Of a stretch of DNA of 64,000 bases, positions 1 to 7,263 are shown piece by piece. This DNA comes from Streptomyces sp. NBC_00353. Its GTDB lineage: Bacteria; Actinomycetota; Actinomycetes; Streptomycetales; Streptomycetaceae. The notes under the pieces are model-generated. The model searched no databases and was not told the origin of the DNA. It was given only the letters and a program-made list of their open reading frames with translations. The position numbers were made by a program, and so were the translations under genes. The stretch spans positions 9,731,501-9,795,500 of the forward strand of contig NZ_CP107985.1 in NCBI RefSeq assembly GCF_036108815.1, written 5' to 3'. Numbering within the stretch: the first letter of the stretch is position 1; every line of letters starts with the position of its first letter.

Positions 1-184
1 AAGGGTGCTGTCGCTGCCTGTACCGCTTCGGCCGGCGAAGCCGGGCGACGTGCAGAGCCGCGTGCTTCTGCCGGATGGAGATGGCGCGGGCACCGGAGTC
101 CTTGGGCATGCCCGAGGCCAGGGTCACCCACCCGCCCTCATCGAGCGGCGCGTTGATGTCCAACTGTTCGTAGCCCGGAGTCAC
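1..184 (-). CDS. Unknown protein, N-terminal part (runs off window)
   Basis: An open frame starts at a GTG (184-182), 18 bases beyond the stop of the TetR gene and in the same reading frame, and continues without a stop to the window edge (about 61 codons). The start of the peptide reads MTPGYEQLDINAPLDEGGW. No convincing ribosome site is visible in front of the GTG, and I do not recognise the family. The close spacing behind the TetR gene would fit a two-gene operon in which the regulator controls its neighbour, but that is inference. It could also be non-coding high-GC sequence. Confidence 0.3.
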   Translation of the reverse strand, partial: MTPGYEQLDINAPLDEGGWVTLASGMPKDSGARAISIRQKHAALHVARLRRPKRYRQRQHP

Positions 185-202
185 GTTGGACGTGTCGGTG
201 GG

Positions 203-901
203 TCAGGGGCGCTGCTCGCGGCAGTCCTCTTCGGTGCACTCGAGAGCGGTGAGGGTCTGGTCGGCCTGCTCGCTGGTCAGGGGAGGTTCGGGCAGTTCGT
301 GGGCGCCCTGGGTGCGGAAGGCGTCGAGCATCAGGTGGAGGTGGCGGCGCCAGGCCCGGGGGGCGATGGTGCGGGTGGCCTGGATGATTCCGGCCTGGGA
401 CCAGATCACGAAGGCGATGTCCTGCGGGGTGACGTCGTCGCGCAGGGCGCCCTGTTCCTGGGCGTTGCGCATGATCTGGGTGCAGATTTCCTTGGCGCGT
501 TCGTGCATTTCGCGGCCGGTCGCGTGGAGGGGGAGCCGTGCCGAGACCAGGTCGTTGAAGGCGCGGTCGCAGGCCTGCAGCTGGCAGAGTTTCTCCATGT
601 AGCGGCAGAATCCCTCCCAGGCGTCGTCCATGGCCGCGGCCTCTTCCGCGGCGATGAGCAGTTCCGTGTACTTCACGTTGAAAAGCGTTTCGACCAGGGC
701 GAGGCGGGTGGGGAAGTGGCGGTAGAGCGTGCCGATCGCGACGCCGGCCTCGCGGGCGACGCCCTCCAGGGACGCTCCGAGGCCCTGCTCGGCGAAGGCG
801 GTGCGGGCGGCGGCCACGATCGCGTCCCTGTTGCGCTGTGCGTCACGGCGCAGGGGTTTCGCCGGGGTGTCGCTCAGGGACGGGGCGTGGTGCTGGCTCA
901 T
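203..901 (-). CDS. TetR/AcrR-family transcriptional regulator
   Basis: This 232-residue protein has the TetR layout. The N-terminal helix-turn-helix covers roughly residues 20-65 (R-D-A-I-V-A-A-A, then G-V-A-I-G-T-L-Y-R-H-F-P), followed by an all-helical ligand-binding C-terminal half. I chose the ATG at 901, giving MSQHHAPSLS, over an upstream in-frame ATG at 961, because 961 lies in the repeat-rich intergenic region and the DNA-binding domain begins about 20 residues after 901. TetR proteins normally repress their own and neighbouring promoters. Three copies of a GAGG-N4-CCTC palindrome lie just upstream (914-1053), the first only 13 bases from the start codon, so autoregulation is likely. 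The ligand is unknown. Confidence 0.9.
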   Translation of the reverse strand: MSQHHAPSLSDTPAKPLRRDAQRNRDAIVAAARTAFAEQGLGASLEGVAREAGVAIGTLYRHFPTRLALVETLFNVKYTELLIAAEEAAAMDDAWEGFCRYMEKLCQLQACDRAFNDLVSARLPLHATGREMHERAKEICTQIMRNAQEQGALRDDVTPQDIAFVIWSQAGIIQATRTIAPRAWRRHLHLMLDAFRTQGAHELPEPPLTSEQADQTLTALECTEEDCREQRP

Positions 902-913
902 GGCTCGACAGTA

Positions 914-1053
914 ACATGAGGCACCCCTCCAATTGGATGGTTGTTCTGTTTCCGATCGCAATCTCGTGCCTCCGACGTGCTGTGATGATGCTCACTGCAA
1001 ACATGAGGCGCCCCTCGGGTACGGTGGCGGAGTCGAACGTGAGGCACCCCTCC
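914..1053. promoter_or_regulatory. Triple palindromic repeat, likely TetR operator
   Basis: A 17-bp motif (acatgaggcacccctcc) occurs at 914-930, 1001-1017 and 1037-1053, with one or two differences between copies. Each copy holds the inverted repeat GAGG-N4-CCTC. The array lies between the start of the TetR gene (901, minus strand) and the start of the secreted repeat protein (1164, plus strand), so one regulator could control both. Binding by this TetR protein is inferred from position only. Confidence 0.55.
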
Positions 1054-1163
1054 GGATGACCTTGAAGCCAGCCGACTGACCCGGGATTTCCGGATCTCGG
1101 TTCACATGGAAGCGGCGCCCGCAGGATCGGCGAAGCCGCGGCAGTTTTGTAAGGGAAATGACC

Positions 1164-1544
1164 ATGAGCAGCATGACGAAGCGCCTCTCGATCGCACTCG
1201 CCTCCACGGCACTGGCCGGCGGAGCGCTTCTCGGGGCCGGCGGCTCGGCGTCGGCAGCCACGGTTTCGGTGCCCGTGCAGCACACGCAGCACGTGTCCGC
1301 CACCTCCGTGACCGGCAGCGAACGAGTCGGCCGCTACGCGGACCACGAGGCCGAGGCGGCGTCGTGGCACGGTGTCAGTGCCGCTCGCTGGTACGAGGAC
1401 CAGGTCGACGAGGCGGCGTCGTGGCACGGTGTCAGTGCCACCCGCTGGTACGAGGACCAGGTCGACGAGGCGGCGTCGTGGCACGGTGTCAGTGCCGCCC
1501 GCTGGTACCAGGACCAGGTCGAGTGGTCCCTGAACCACAGCTGA
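1164..1544 (+). CDS. Small secreted protein with three 19-residue repeats
   Basis: This 126-residue product starts with a Sec signal peptide: M-T-K-R-L, a hydrophobic A/L/G stretch, and a probable cleavage after A-S-A near residue 33. The mature part ends in three nearly identical 19-residue units, each reading EAASWHGVSA[AT]RWY[EQ]DQV plus D or E. The units are rich in Trp, Tyr, His and acidic residues. The ATG at 1164 is preferred over 1158 because AAGGGA (1151-1156) lies at a proper distance only from 1164. I know no function. The repeats could bind a ligand or a surface, or form a self-associating peptide. The near-identity of the DNA repeats suggests recent amplification. The operator array upstream suggests control by the divergent TetR. 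Confidence 0.75.
   Translation: MSSMTKRLSIALASTALAGGALLGAGGSASAATVSVPVQHTQHVSATSVTGSERVGRYADHEAEAASWHGVSAARWYEDQVDEAASWHGVSATRWYEDQVDEAASWHGVSAARWYQDQVEWSLNHS
1353..1523 (+). repeat. 57-bp tandem repeat, 3 copies, in frame
   Basis: Three head-to-tail copies start at 1353, 1410 and 1467, with a period of exactly 57 bp (19 codons). They differ by only a few bases. The array is inside the coding sequence and has no spacers, so it is not a CRISPR array. Confidence 0.95.
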
Positions 1545-1857
1545 CGCGGCCCGGACCGCCCCACTCCGGAACGGCGGCACCTGCCCGGACAGCAGCACGG
1601 CCGCACCCCCGGCCGACCGGGATCCCGGACCGCGCCCCCACGGCGCTCCGCACCCGCATCGGGAAGACCACCGCACGCAGGACGAAGGCACTCCGGCCCC
1701 CAGCGCCCGCCAATGCCGACCACGGCCAGGCCTGCGCCCGCGCATGAACCCCACCGGCCGCATCCCCGGCCGACCGCTTCCCCGCACACCGTGACACCCG
1801 GCCGGACCAGGCAGGTCCTCTCCACACGGGGACGGTCACCCGCGACGCGAACACCAC
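1545..1857. other. Intergenic stretch, no gene seen
   Basis: This is about 310 bases of C-rich sequence between the repeat protein and the ACR3 remnant. Frames are open on both strands, as expected for this base composition, but none shows a recognisable protein or a ribosome site. Confidence 0.5.
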
Positions 1858-2406
1858 GCCACGCCCGGTTCCTTTCCGCCGCGCTGGTCGTGAACTTCGT
1901 GATCGTGCCGCTGGTCGTCGCCGCGATATTCACGTTCCTCCCCGCCGACCAGACCGTCCGGCTCGGTGTCCTGCTGGTGCTGCTGTGCCCGTGCGTGGAC
2001 TACGTGGTCGTCTTCTCCGGCCTGGCCGGCGGATTCAACCGTCGGCTGCTGGCCGCGACCCCGCTGCCGCCCGTGTTCCTGTACCTCTTCGTGGGCTCCG
2101 AGCTGGCCGACATCGTCGAGGTCAAGCCGTTCCTTAAGGCGTTCCTGATCCTGATCGTCATCCCGCTCGCCCTGGCATGGGCGTTGCAGGCGTGGGCGGC
2201 GCGTCGTGCCTCCGGGCAGAAGGTCTCCGACGCGGCGACGACCATGATGGTGCCGCTGATGGCCGCCACCCTGCTGGTCGTGGTCGCCTCCCAAGTCCCC
2301 AAGCTCGGCGACAGCCTCACCGCCGTCATCCCCTTCTACGCCGCCTTCCTGATGGTCATGGCGTTCGCTGGCAAGGTCATCGCCCGCCTCTTCCGACCCG
2401 AAGCCC
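1858..2406 (+). pseudogene. ACR3-type arsenite efflux permease, truncated
   Basis: The frame encodes several membrane segments typical of the actinobacterial ACR3/bile-acid-symporter family that exports arsenite, including the segment with L-L-C-P-C-V-D-Y-V-V-V-F (the Cys in this segment is a hallmark). The family is about 320 residues or longer. Here the first hundred or so residues are missing, a short internal deletion seems to remove most of one membrane helix after A-A-T-P-L (near 2070), and the C-terminus is lost where IS3-like sequence begins. The gene is therefore dead. It is probably the remains of an ars resistance locus destroyed by insertion elements. Confidence 0.7.
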
Positions 2407-2475
2407 CGGCCGGCTGCAAAGGCGGCTACGCGTCAATGACCGGCCCGGTGATCGACGAGACGGGCGCCCGGCCGC

Positions 2476-2758
2476 GGGAGGACCGGCTCCTGGCCGAGCG
2501 GATCCGCGAAGTCCATGGCGAGTCCAACAGCGCTTCCGGCTCCCCGCGGGTGACCGCGAGCTCCGGGAGAAGGGCCTGCGGGTCAACGAGAAACGCGTCG
2601 CCCGCGTGATGCGGATGTTCTCCATCACCGGTATCCGCCTGCGCAGACACGTCCGCACCACGACCCAAGACTCGGCAGCCTCCCAGGTCCCGGACCTGTT
2701 CCAGCGGGACTTCACCGCCACCGAATCCGGCCTGAAATACATGGGCGACATCAGCGGA
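2476..2758 (+). mobile_element. IS3-family orfB fragment (N-terminal part)
   Basis: Translated in two frames (a frameshift near 2550), this segment matches the first part of an IS3-family OrfB: a helical region (L-L-A-E-R-I-R-E-V-H), then R-V-N-E-K-R-V-A-R-V-M-R, then D-L-F-Q-R-D-F-T-A and K-Y-M-G-D-I, where the first catalytic Asp of the DDE integrase core lies. It breaks at 2758 in the codons for G-D-I-T, and the coding sense resumes at 3140. Confidence 0.75.
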
Positions 2759-3139
2759 ACGAGTTGCGCAGGAGGTGGACCACGCAGGTCTGGACGGTCG
2801 TGGCCGGCCAGACGGTCTCGACTGCGTCGGGCAGGCCCCTGAGGCCGTCGCAGACGAGCATGAGGACATCGCCCGCGCCGCGGTTCTTGATCTCGGTCAG
2901 GATGTTCAGCCAGTGTTTGGCGCCCTCGCCGCCGTCTCCGGCCCACAGGCCCAGGACTACACGGCCGCGACCGAAGACGCCGCCCTGGAGCGGTTCGCCG
3001 AATTCGCCGACACCTGGGGCAAAAATTATCCGGCGATCGTCCGGCTCTGGGAGAACGCCTGGGAGGAGTTCATCCCGTTCCTGCGGTTCGACTGCCGCCC
3101 GCCAGGACTGGGACAAGATCGCCAAGGCCCTCAAGCCCA
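2759..3139. mobile_element. Shuffled IS256-family transposase pieces
   Basis: Three pieces of an IS256 (mutator-type) transposase lie side by side in an order that cannot be native. 2759-2945 reads on the minus strand (L-G-L-W-A-G-D-G-G-E-G-A-K-H-W to L-L-R-N-S-F-R). 2946-3092 reads on the plus strand (Y-T-A-A-T-E-D-A-A-L to F-L-R-F-D). 3099-3139 reads on the plus strand (A-R-Q-D-W-D-K-I-A-K-A-L-K-P). In intact proteins the third piece comes between the first and the second. The block sits exactly inside the IS3 gene. The flanking pieces of the same IS256 gene are at 4765-5094. Confidence 0.75.
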
Positions 3140-3237
3140 CCTATCTCCCCCTGGAAGACGGGGAGTTCCTCTATCTCGCGACCGTGCTCGACTGCTTCAG
3201 CCGCAAGGCCGTCGGCTGGTCCATCGCCGACCACATG
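3140..3237 (+). mobile_element. IS3-family orfB fragment (middle part)
   Basis: This continues the IS3 integrase core: Y-L-P-L-E-D-G-E-F-L-Y-L-A-T-V-L-D-C-F-S-R-K-A-V-G-W and on to A-D-H-M. It contains the second catalytic Asp region. It is cut at 3237/3238 by the IS110 element, after which coding resumes at 4679. Confidence 0.8.
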
Positions 3238-3253
3238 CTTCCTAATATTGTTG

Positions 3254-4450
3254 TCAAACGGCTGTGGTCGCAGGGGGTGTGACTTCGTAGCACCGTCGGT
3301 CACGGATCAGGGCCCACAGGACGTTGACGCGTCGGCGGGCAAGGGCGAGCACGGCCTGGACATGCTTCTTGCCCTCGGCGCGTTTGCGATCGTAGAATTT
3401 CCGCGAGTTCGGGTCGAACTGGACGCTCACCAGCGCAGAGGTATAGAAGACGCGCTGGAGTCTTCGGTGGTAGTTGTTCGGCCGGTGGAGATTGCCGCTG
3501 ACCTTGCCCGAGTCACGAGGCGCGGGAGCGACGCCGGCGAAGGCCGCCAGCGCGTCCGGGGAGTCGAACCCGTCCAGGCCTCCGCCGACCGAGGCGAGGA
3601 ACTCCGCGCCGAGCACAGCACCGATACCCGGGACGCTCTGGACTATGTCGGCGAGTTCGTGCTCGCGAAACCGGCCCTCGATGAGCTTGTCCATCTCGGA
3701 GATCTGCCCGTTGAGGGCCATCACCTCCTCGGCCAGGGTGTGGACCAGCTTCGCGATGGTCTTTTCTCCGTGGACAGCTGTGTGCTGGCGCTCGGCGGCC
3801 TCGACGGCCGTTTCGGCAAGGGATCGCGCGTTGCGGACCTTGCGATTGGCCAGCCACTTCGTCAGCCGCGCGGTGCTGGCGCGGCGGATCGAGCCCGGGG
3901 TCTGGTAGCCCGTAAGGAGCTTGAGCGGGCCCATATTGGTCACGTCCAGTGCCCTCTCCAGGGCCGGGAACATGCTCAGCAGGGTGCCGCGCAGACGGTT
4001 CACCGCGCGGGTGCGGTCCTCGACCAGGTCGCCGCGGCGGCCGGTCAGCAGCTTGAGCTCGATGGCGGTTTCGTCGCCGGGGCGGATGGGCCGCAGGTCG
4101 CGGCGCATCCTGGCCTGGTCGGCGATGATGTAGGCGTCACGGGCGTCGGTCTTTCCCTCACCTCGGTAGCCGTCGGAGGCCCGGTTCACCAAGCGGCCGG
4201 GGATGTATAGGACTTCCTGGCCATGGTTAATCAGCAGGGCCAGCAGCAGCGCGGGCTCCCCGCCGGTCATGTCGATGGCCCAGGTGACCTGATGGCCGTC
4301 AGCCAGCTCCAGAACCTCACCGATCAGCTTCAGCAGCTCGGGCTCGTCGTTGGCAACTCGCCGAGACAGCAGTGTCTTTCCGCCGGCTTCCAATGCGAGG
4401 CCATGGTGGTGGCCCTTGCCGCTATCGATCCCCGCCCATATCCGGCTCAT
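3254..4450 (-). CDS. IS110-family transposase (DEDD recombinase)
   Basis: This intact 398-residue protein has the IS110 two-domain layout. The N-terminal RuvC-like DEDD domain begins W-A-G-I-D-S-G-K-G-H-H, with further acidic positions in A-I-D-M-T-G-G and G-K-T-D-A-R-D-A. The C-terminal Tnp/transposase_20 domain contains V-P-G-I-G-A-V-L-G-A and a serine-bearing region (P-R-D-S-G-K). Length is normal for the family. In this family the recombinase is guided by a structured RNA from the element's end. The reading frame is undamaged, so the element may still be active. Confidence 0.92.
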   Translation of the reverse strand: MSRIWAGIDSGKGHHHGLALEAGGKTLLSRRVANDEPELLKLIGEVLELADGHQVTWAIDMTGGEPALLLALLINHGQEVLYIPGRLVNRASDGYRGEGKTDARDAYIIADQARMRRDLRPIRPGDETAIELKLLTGRRGDLVEDRTRAVNRLRGTLLSMFPALERALDVTNMGPLKLLTGYQTPGSIRRASTARLTKWLANRKVRNARSLAETAVEAAERQHTAVHGEKTIAKLVHTLAEEVMALNGQISEMDKLIEGRFREHELADIVQSVPGIGAVLGAEFLASVGGGLDGFDSPDALAAFAGVAPAPRDSGKVSGNLHRPNNYHRRLQRVFYTSALVSVQFDPNSRKFYDRKRAEGKKHVQAVLALARRRVNVLWALIRDRRCYEVTPPATTAV

Positions 4451-4679
4451 CGCGCTCCTGACGTGCTCGTTCGTACAGGTCGTACCACGGACGACTTCGC
4501 CGGCATTGCTCTACTCAGCGACTTGTTCGCACTTCCTAATCGGCGGCCGAGTCGTCGTGGGGAGCCGGGCGGCCAAGCATGTGGAGCCACAAGGCGGCAG
4601 CGCACCGAGAGCCACACCCGCCTCCCCTGGGTGCCGCAACCCTACGAATAGCTGGGGCTTCCCAGGAAGAAGGTAGAGC
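4451..4679 (-). ncRNA. Candidate IS110 bridge RNA region
   Basis: IS110-group elements transcribe a bridge RNA from the non-coding end upstream of the recombinase. Here that end is 4451-4679 (229 nt). The opposite end has only about 15 non-coding bases, so this is the only place for it. I did not fold the RNA, so its exact ends are unknown. The call rests on position and on what is known of the family. Confidence 0.4.
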
Positions 4680-4757
4680 GCACCGACCTGGTCGCCGACG
4701 CACTGCGGATGGCCGCCCGAACCGGGGGCAGCCTCGACGGGGCGGTATTCCACCGAT
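4679..4757 (+). mobile_element. IS3-family orfB fragment (third part)
   Basis: This resumes the IS3 gene behind the IS110 insertion: R-T-D-L-V-A-D-A-L-R-M-A-A-R-T-G-G-S-L-D-G-A-V-F-H. It ends just before the expected S-D-H-G-S-Q-Y, at a junction with IS256 sequence. The last catalytic Glu region of the integrase is missing from the window. Confidence 0.75.
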
Positions 4758-4764
4758 AGAACTC

Positions 4765-5133
4765 AAGCGGTCTATCCGGTCGTCTGGTGCGGTCGCCAAC
4801 CGTCCGGTCTATGTGGCCCTGGCCGTCACCACGGAGGGCCGCCGGGAAATCCGAGATCCGAAGGATCGTCTGCACGACCAACGCCATCGAGTCCGTCAAC
4901 GCTCGGATCCGCCGGGCGGTCAAGGCCCGCGGTCACTTCCCCAACGAGCAGGCCGCACTGAAATGCGTCTACATGGCGATCATGTCGCTGGACCCCACCG
5001 GCAAGGGACAAGCCCGCTGGACCAGCCGCTGGAAGACCGCTCTCAACGCCTTCGACATTACCTTCGACGGCCGACTCAGCGCAGCACGCCACTAACCACA
5101 ACAACCCCAATTACACCGTTGATTGGACAGTCC
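4765..5133 (+). pseudogene. IS256-family transposase, outer parts fused by deletion
   Basis: Two parts of one IS256 transposase are fused. 4780-4850 encodes V-A-N-R-P-V-Y-V-A-L-A-V-T-T-E-G-R-R-E-I. From about 4850 a different frame encodes E-I-R-R-I-V-C-T-T-N-A-I-E-S through to the C-terminus at 5094 (F-D-I-T-F-D-G-R-L-S-A). The fusion lies in a short repeated GAAATC/GAGATC stretch. The missing central pieces are the ones found shuffled at 2759-3139. The bases up to about 5133 look like the IS256 terminal repeat (tgattggacag). Confidence 0.7.
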
Positions 5134-5155
5134 CTCCGTGGGCTGCAGCGCCTAG

Positions 5156-6597
5156 TAGGGCTTGGTCAGGTTCGTATGGGGGTGGGTATGTTGCGGTGGC
5201 AGGTGGGGCAGGCGCCGGCCCATAGGGCGAGGAGTGTCTGGAGTTCGTGGAGGACCTGGTAGAGGCTCAGACCTGCGCTGTGTCTTTTGGGTGGTGTGCC
5301 AGTCGTTGCAGGGTGCAGAAGGCATGGGCGGCGGAGACGAGGGTGACGTGGTGGTGCCAGCCGTTCCAGGTGCGGCCTTCGAAGTGGGCTAGACCCAGGG
5401 CCTGTTTCATCTCGCGGTAGTCGTGCTCGATGCGCCAGCGGAGTTTGGCCAGCCGCACCAGCGTGGCCAGCGGCATCCCGGAGGGCAGGTTCGAGAGCCA
5501 GAACTGCACCGGCTCGGGCTCGGTGGCGGGCCATTCGGCCAGCAGCCAGCGCTCGGGCAGTTCCGGACCGTCGCCGGCTGTGCGGACACCGCGTCCGGCC
5601 GGACGGACGCGCAAAGCAACGAAGCGTGAGTGCATGCGCTTGAAGCCGCTTCGGCCCTGGCCTGGCCGGGAGCCTGCCCGCCAGGACACCGGTCTCGCAG
5701 CAGCCCGGCCGGCTGCGATGACCAGGTTTTTCATGGTCTGTGCGGGCTCGGGATACTGCATCTTCGGTGGCCGGCCGGTGCCCGCATAGGCGGGCTGGAC
5801 GGGCCGGGCCCCAGCCCGATGGGCGGTGTGGCGGGAAGAAATGCCCACCGCATAAGGCAGGTTGCGGTCCTCCAAGCCCAGACGGAAGGCGGCGGCATCA
5901 CCGTATCCGGCGTCCGCGACGACCAGGGGAATGTCGATGCCCCACGACCGGGCCTCGTCGATCATGTCCAGGGCCAACTGCCACTTCTCCACATGCCCCG
6001 CCTGGGCGGGGATGCCGCAGCGACTGCGGCGGGCGACCTTGTCCGCATCCGCCTCCGGCGAGGCCGGATCCCAGGAAGCGGGCAGGAACAGCCGCCAGTT
6101 CACCGCGGCCGAGGCATGATTGCGGGCCAGGTGCAACGACACCCCGACCTGGCAGTTGGTGACCTTGCCCGCGGTGCCGGTGTACTGCCGGGACACACAC
6201 GCCGAGGCGTCCCCGTCCTTCAAAAAGCCGGTGTCGTCGACGATCAGCGCCTCCGCGCCGATGACGTCGTGCATCCTCCAGGCCAGCCGGGCCCGCACAT
6301 GGGCTGGATCCCACGGGCTGGTAGTCACGAAGTGGGCCAGTGCCTGCCGGTTACCGTCCTCGCCCAGACGCGCCGCCATCGGCTCCACCGACTTGCGCCG
6401 ACCCTCCAGCAGCAGCCCACGCACATACACCTGCCCCCACCGCCGCTGATCCGCACGGAAGAACCCGTCGAACATCTCCGTCGTGAATGCCTCCAGGTCC
6501 TCCCGGACCCCGGCCATCTCTTCAGGTGTCACACCACCTCAACGACACTCACCAACAGACAGACACGCCACCCACGAGTGAAGCTGACCAAGCCCTA
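5156..6597 (-). mobile_element. IS701-family element, CTAG target duplication
   Basis: Perfect terminal inverted repeats TAGGGCTTGGTCAG (5156-5169) and CTGACCAAGCCCTA (6584-6597) flank one transposase gene on the minus strand. The element is bordered on both sides by CTAG (5152-5155 and 6598-6601), which fits the 4-bp YTAR-type duplication known for IS701. The right-hand CTAG is also the left border of the next element. Confidence 0.88.
5166..6532 (-). pseudogene. IS701-family transposase, C-terminal frameshift
   Basis: The main frame (GTG at 6532, stop at 5267) gives 421 residues with the IS701 DDE hallmarks: D-D-T-G-F-L-K-D-G, then N-C-Q-V-G-V, then V-V-A-D-A-G-Y-G-D, and Y-R-E-M-K-Q-A-L-G-L near the C-terminus. 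The usual C-terminal tail (G-L-S-L-Y-Q-V-L-H-E-L-Q to P-T-C-H-R-N-I-P-T-P-I-R-T) is present but in another frame, ending at 5166. So a single-base indel near 5270-5280 removes about 34 residues. All catalytic residues are upstream of it, and the shortened enzyme might still work. The ribosome site GAGGTGGT precedes the GTG. Confidence 0.8.
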
Positions 6598-7263
6598 CTA
6601 GGGCGTGTATCGAAAGTGGATCTTGTTCGTGAGATGATCTTGGTTCGTGGCGCGTGGAGATCTGACAGACGAGCAATGGGCCGCGCTGGAGCCGCTGTTG
6701 CCGAAGGGCAAGAAGCCCGGCCGGCCACCGACATGGACCCGGCGGCAGCTGATCGACGGCATACGCTTCCGGGTCCGCACCGGCATCCCGTGGCGGGACT
6801 TGCCCAAGGTACGGGCCGTGGGGCCGGGCGTATGACCTCTTCCGTCGCTGGCAGCGCAACGGCACCTGGCAGCGCATCTTCACCCAGCTCCAGGCCCAGG
6901 CCGATGCCAAGGATCTGATCACCTGGGATCTCAACGTCGACTCCACTGTCTGCCGGGCCCACCAGCACGCCGCCGGAGCGCGAAAAAGGGGGCGATGCAA
7001 AAGGAGCCGCCCGGCGGCGTCGCCACGGAGCCCGACGACCACGGCCTCGGGCGCTCGCGCGGCGGCCTGACCACCAAGCTGCACCTGGCCGTCGAGCAGG
7101 GTCAGAAGCCCATGTCCATCGTGGTCACCGCCGGGCAGCGCGGGGACTCACCGCAGTTCGAGGCCGTCCTGGACCGCGTCAGGGTCCCCAGACTGGAACC
7201 GGGCCGACCGCGCACCAGGCCGAGGCGGGTGCGCGCCGACAAGACATCCCACGCCGATAAGCG

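Larger units (their letters stand above)
3239..4679 (-). mobile_element. IS110-family insertion element (first copy)
   Basis: The element lies inside the IS3 integrase gene. Joining 3238 to 4680 restores the IS3 reading frame as A-D-H-M-R-T-D-L-V, so the ends are set to a base or two. A GC dinucleotide is shared by both junctions (3237-3238 and 4678-4679). There are no terminal inverted repeats and no target duplication, as usual for IS110. It holds one transposase gene on the minus strand, about 15 bases of 3' non-coding sequence, and about 229 bases of 5' non-coding sequence. Confidence 0.8.

Noticed and set aside
1353..1523. Tandem repeats considered as a CRISPR array
   Set aside because: The repeats are contiguous, without spacers, exactly in frame and inside a secreted-protein gene; no cas genes are present.
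843..1787. 314-codon minus-strand frame across the secreted repeat protein
   Set aside because: It is an antisense reading of the tandem repeats and neighbouring GC-rich sequence, with repeated low-complexity peptides.
3248..4210. 320-codon plus-strand frame opposite the first IS110 transposase
   Set aside because: It is an antisense shadow of an intact, recognisable transposase.
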